This document shows, piece by piece, positions 6,725 to 9,167 of a DNA stretch of 9,167 nucleotides. Below the pieces are notes generated by a model. The model saw only the letters and a program-made list of their open reading frames with translations. It made no database searches and had not been told where the DNA came from. This stretch comes from Bacteroidales bacterium (GTDB lineage Bacteria > Bacteroidota > Bacteroidia > Bacteroidales > JAAUTT01). Location: the NCBI GenBank assembly GCA_025350365.1, contig JANXXY010000141.1:1-9167 (forward strand), given 5' to 3'. Positions within the stretch are counted from its first letter, which is position 1; each line of letters starts with the position of its first letter. A program made the position numbers and the translations under genes.

Positions 6725-7600
6725 ATGATGAAAGTATGTGGCTTTACCATTGTAAGGAATGCAATTAAATTTGATTATCCGGTAATTGAATCCATCATGT
6801 CGGTTTTACCGGTGTGCGATAAGTTTATTGTTTGTCTGGGAAATTCAGAAGACACTACACGTGAGGCAATCGAAGCATTAAAAAACCCGAAAATTGAAAT
6901 TATTGACAGTGTTTGGGACGATTCTTTGCGCGAAGGTGGAGCAGTTTTGGCTGTGGAAACCAATAAGGCATTTGATGCTATTTCTGATGATTACGATTGG
7001 GCTTTTTATATTCAGGCCGATGAGGTTGTTCATGAAAAATATCATGACGAAATCCGTAATTCAATGCAAAAATATCTTGGCGATACCACTGTTGACGGCC
7101 TGTTATTTCATTTTCAACATTTCTACGGAAACTTTAAATACGTTGGTGATTCCCGTAAGTGGTATCGACGGGAGATAAGAATTATCCGGAATAATAAAAA
7201 TATAAGATCATACAAAGATGCTCAGGGTTTTAGAATTTCAGGTTCTAATAAGTTGAGAGCCAAATTAATTGATGCTTATGTTTACCATTATGGGTGGGTG
7301 AAAAACCCATACTTCATTAAGGAGAAACAAAAGGATTTCAACCGTTACTGGCATTCCGATGAATGGATAAAAAAGGTTGTAGCAGAAAATCAATTTTTTG
7401 ATTTTTCTGATGTCGATTCCTTAACCCTTTTTAAAGGATCTCATCCAAAAGTTATGCTCAACCGCATTGCCAAACGAGATTGGGATTTTGAATTTGATAT
7501 TTCAAAAAAAAAATTCAACCTACGCCTCAACATTCTTCATTTTATTGAAAAACTAACCGGAATCAGGGTTTTTGAATACAAAAATTATCGAAAAATTTAA
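6725..7600 (+). CDS. glycosyltransferase, family 2-like (GT-A fold)
   Basis: A 291-residue soluble protein that resembles stand-alone family 2-type glycosyltransferases common in Bacteroidota. The N-terminal half has the nucleotide-sugar-binding pattern: FTIVRNAIKFDYPVIESI (7-24), a strand FIVCLGNSED (34-43), and WDDSLREGG (64-72), followed by AVETNKAFD. YIQADE (95-100) takes the place of the metal-binding DxD motif, with Asp99 the likely ligand. The C-terminal half, rich in Tyr, Trp and Lys, has no transmembrane segment. The donor, acceptor and pathway are unknown; it may act on cell-surface polysaccharide or glycoprotein. It begins 34 nt after the FAH gene and could be the last gene of that run. 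Two adjacent ATG codons (6725 and 6728) are both possible starts. Ten A residues at 7504-7513 encode SKKKF without breaking the frame. The 66 nt to the convergent HD gene show no clear terminator. Confidence 0.8.
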   Translation: MMKVCGFTIVRNAIKFDYPVIESIMSVLPVCDKFIVCLGNSEDTTREAIEALKNPKIEIIDSVWDDSLREGGAVLAVETNKAFDAISDDYDWAFYIQADEVVHEKYHDEIRNSMQKYLGDTTVDGLLFHFQHFYGNFKYVGDSRKWYRREIRIIRNNKNIRSYKDAQGFRISGSNKLRAKLIDAYVYHYGWVKNPYFIKEKQKDFNRYWHSDEWIKKVVAENQFFDFSDVDSLTLFKGSHPKVMLNRIAKRDWDFEFDISKKKFNLRLNILHFIEKLTGIRVFEYKNYRKI

Positions 7601-7666
7601 TATTAATTGAAATAAACCAAACATAATAAGTATTGAATTTTTTGGATTGCTTCCTTCCTTACTGTG

Positions 7667-8524
7667 TCACGTAGTTGAATGTTTTATTTCCTTTTGCAAC
7701 CGGTCAAAGAAGTGAAGGCAATAAAAATCGCTTCCTGCCGATGTGGCCTTGATACAAACCGCAGACAGGCTTCTTTTTTTTTCAAGTACTTCGTTTTTTA
7801 AGTAATTAACTACTCCGATTGGCCCCAGAAACGATTCCTGCGAGTATCCAAACTTTTCAATCTGAAAATTCAGATCTTTAAAATAATTCTTTGAAGTTAA
7901 ATACCGTTGAAAATGAGCATTAACTAAGGGAATGCAATGTCCAAAGTTGTCTGTGAAGTGTTTGTAGCGGCCTTCCATATTTGTCAAAACTTCTTCCGGA
8001 AGGAGTTTAACATTCAAATGTCTCATTAAGTAAATTTCGAGGTATCGATAAGCCCCGATAATACCAAAGGCATCAAGATCATCGGCAGTGTTTAGAAATT
8101 TTTGAATTTCGAATTCATTTGGAGATGCCGCTGTCTCTATATACTCTTTTTTGTCATGATTTTCAATCGCATCAAGCACTTTTTCGAAAAAATCTGGAGG
8201 GGTAATATTGCATTTTTGGATGAAAATCTTGCACATCTTTCTGCTAATTTTCCCATGTTCCTTTGAGGTTGTTTCACTCATTCCCTGGTCGTGAAAAAAT
8301 ACGGCAATTATCAGTTGTGTAATATCTTTTTCTGAAATAGCCATGCCTTGCTTTGCAGATTGGAGTATCAGGTTTTTTGCATATTTCCAGACTCTTGCAT
8401 GATGCAATTGATCATGAGATGGCAGGTGGGTTTCTGAAAATTGCCGGGTACATTCGATCATTAATGGTGTGAGCCAAACGGTCTCGGTCTGCCGAATGAT
8501 TTTATCCAAATTAGCTATAGTCAT
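7667..8524 (-). CDS. HD-domain protein, predicted metal-dependent phosphohydrolase
   Basis: A 285-residue cytoplasmic protein with the metal-binding pattern of the HD superfamily. His41 lies in HDQLHHARVW (37-46), His78-Asp79 in FFHDQGMS (77-83), further histidines are at 90 (KEHGK) and 123 (ENHDKKEY), and Asp148 or Asp149 lies in NTADDLDAFG (145-154). This arrangement suggests hydrolysis of a phosphoester, perhaps of a nucleotide or signalling molecule, but no substrate-specific signature such as the RelA/SpoT or HD-GYP motifs was seen. Residues from about 200 to the end are not recognised. The ATG at 8524-8522 lies 18 nt after the pyruvate kinase stop on the same strand, so the two genes are very probably co-transcribed. 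No internal promoter consensus is seen in that gap. The stop (TGA) faces the end of the glycosyltransferase gene. Confidence 0.75.
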   Translation of the reverse strand: MTIANLDKIIRQTETVWLTPLMIECTRQFSETHLPSHDQLHHARVWKYAKNLILQSAKQGMAISEKDITQLIIAVFFHDQGMSETTSKEHGKISRKMCKIFIQKCNITPPDFFEKVLDAIENHDKKEYIETAASPNEFEIQKFLNTADDLDAFGIIGAYRYLEIYLMRHLNVKLLPEEVLTNMEGRYKHFTDNFGHCIPLVNAHFQRYLTSKNYFKDLNFQIEKFGYSQESFLGPIGVVNYLKNEVLEKKRSLSAVCIKATSAGSDFYCLHFFDRLQKEIKHSTT

Positions 8525-8542
8525 TATTTTTGTAGGGATAAT

Positions 8543-9167
8543 TTAAACGTAGCTAACTTTGAGCATGTTAGTTTGACCCTTCTCTTCAAAAGGGGTACTA
8601 CCGACATGAACAACCACGTCTCCTTCGTTAATATAATCGTTATTTTTAAGAAAATTGAGGGAGTGTTGTATTGCATCGTCCATTTTATTGTAATCATCGA
8701 ATGTAAAAGAGCGAACGCCCCATACCAGCGACATTTTTCGAAGAAGGGTTTTATTTCTGGTAAATACAAAGATACTGGCATCGGGTCGATGGCTCGAAAT
8801 CTTAAATGCGGTATAACCGGAATATGTGAAGGTAACTATGGCTTTTGCATTGGTTTGACTTGCCATTCTGCATGCGTTCAGGCATATTGAGTCTGGCAAG
8901 AATGTTCGCGTATTTTGGATAGGCAGTGTTTCACGGTTAAAAACAAATCCTTTTTCTGTCCAGTCAATAATCTTCTGCATGGCAACAATAGATCCAATAG
9001 GGTACCTTCCAACAGAGGTTTCAGCGCTTAGCATTAGCGCATCGGCTCCGTCAAGTACAGCATTGCCTACATCGTTAGCCTCAGCGCGGGTTGGCCTGAA
9101 GTTGATGATCATACTTTCCAGCATTTGCGTGGCGATAATTACCGGTTTGGCTTTGGCAATACAACGT
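8543..9167 (-). CDS. pyk: pyruvate kinase, C-terminal part (cut by right edge)
   Basis: The last enzyme of glycolysis, converting phosphoenolpyruvate and ADP to pyruvate and ATP in the cytoplasm. About 207 residues are visible; some 270 N-terminal residues (most of the barrel and the B domain) lie beyond the right edge, given a usual length near 475. The frame is open to the edge and reads IAKAKPVIIATQMLESM across the internal Met at 9124, so that Met is not the start. Next come RPTRAEANDV and VLDGADALMLSAETSVGRYP, the end of the barrel with the active-site threonine region. A full C-terminal allosteric domain follows, from about the IVTFTYSGYTA segment to MLKVSYV at the end. There is no extra PEP-utiliser domain at the C-terminus. 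Phe in place of the common Pro (NFRPTRAE) is a minor variation. It is followed 18 nt later by the HD gene. Confidence 0.96.
   Translation of the reverse strand, partial: RCIAKAKPVIIATQMLESMIINFRPTRAEANDVGNAVLDGADALMLSAETSVGRYPIGSIVAMQKIIDWTEKGFVFNRETLPIQNTRTFLPDSICLNACRMASQTNAKAIVTFTYSGYTAFKISSHRPDASIFVFTRNKTLLRKMSLVWGVRSFTFDDYNKMDDAIQHSLNFLKNNDYINEGDVVVHVGSTPFEEKGQTNMLKVSYV

Noticed and set aside
7504..7513. Run of ten A in the glycosyltransferase gene as a possible frameshift or phase-variation site
   Set aside because: The frame is intact through the run and the downstream residues continue normally. A single A tract in AT-rich DNA is not evidence of phase variation.
7601..7666. Bidirectional terminator between the convergent glycosyltransferase and HD genes
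   Set aside because: Only a weak CCAAA/TTTGG pairing with a long AT-rich loop is visible, which is not enough to call a terminator.
8573..8890. 105-codon plus-strand open frame opposite pyruvate kinase
   Set aside because: It lies wholly antisense to the conserved C-terminal domain of pyruvate kinase and has no supporting motif.
8543..9124. Pyruvate kinase taken as a complete 193-residue gene starting at the Met at 9124
   Set aside because: The frame is open beyond this Met to the window edge and reads the conserved KPVIIATQMLESM motif, so the gene continues past the right edge.

Overview
The window looks like chromosomal DNA of a member of the Bacteroidota, probably near the Bacteroidales or a related order. 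The DNA is AT-rich and the start codons lack clear GGAGG-type ribosome binding sites, being preceded by A-rich stretches instead. One intergenic region carries a textbook Bacteroidota promoter (TTTG, 20 nt, TAnnTTTG). The gene content (large secreted GH2 enzyme, DUF4340-like protein beside dnaN, pyruvate kinase with an LSAETSVG motif) fits that phylum. The species cannot be named from this sequence.

Layout: at the left edge a possible gene on the minus strand starts at 77 and runs out of the window. Diverging from it is a 923-residue secreted glycoside hydrolase family 2 enzyme (121-2892). A promoter overlapping the end of that gene precedes a co-directional run: a membrane-anchored DUF4340-like protein (2953-3930), the DNA polymerase III sliding clamp dnaN (4042-5172), a DEDDh 3'-5' exonuclease with an ExoX-type C-terminal domain (5272-6045), a FAHD1-like fumarylacetoacetate hydrolase family protein (6079-6690) and a family 2-like glycosyltransferase (6725-7600). 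A strong terminator-like hairpin (5203-5231) lies between dnaN and the exonuclease. The right end is a convergent pair on the minus strand: pyruvate kinase (C-terminal part only, entering from the right edge) followed 18 nt later by an HD-domain phosphohydrolase-like protein (7667-8524).

How the genes relate: dnaN and the exonuclease are plausibly linked through DNA replication or repair. The FAH protein and glycosyltransferase are close enough (33-34 nt gaps) to share its transcript, but no common pathway is evident. Pyruvate kinase and the HD protein are probably co-transcribed. The GH2 gene stands alone, with no SusC/SusD, sulfatase or regulator visible beside it.

I found no tRNA, rRNA, CRISPR, insertion sequence, phage gene or recognisable defence system. 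No intergenic gap exceeds about 111 bases. This is mostly an ordinary core-genome neighbourhood. The most interesting points are the clamp/exonuclease pairing with its intervening hairpin, the DUF4340-like gene without its usual ABC-transporter partners directly upstream, the short catalytic spacing of the GH2 enzyme, and the pyk-HD pair. None of them amounts to clear evidence of a new system.
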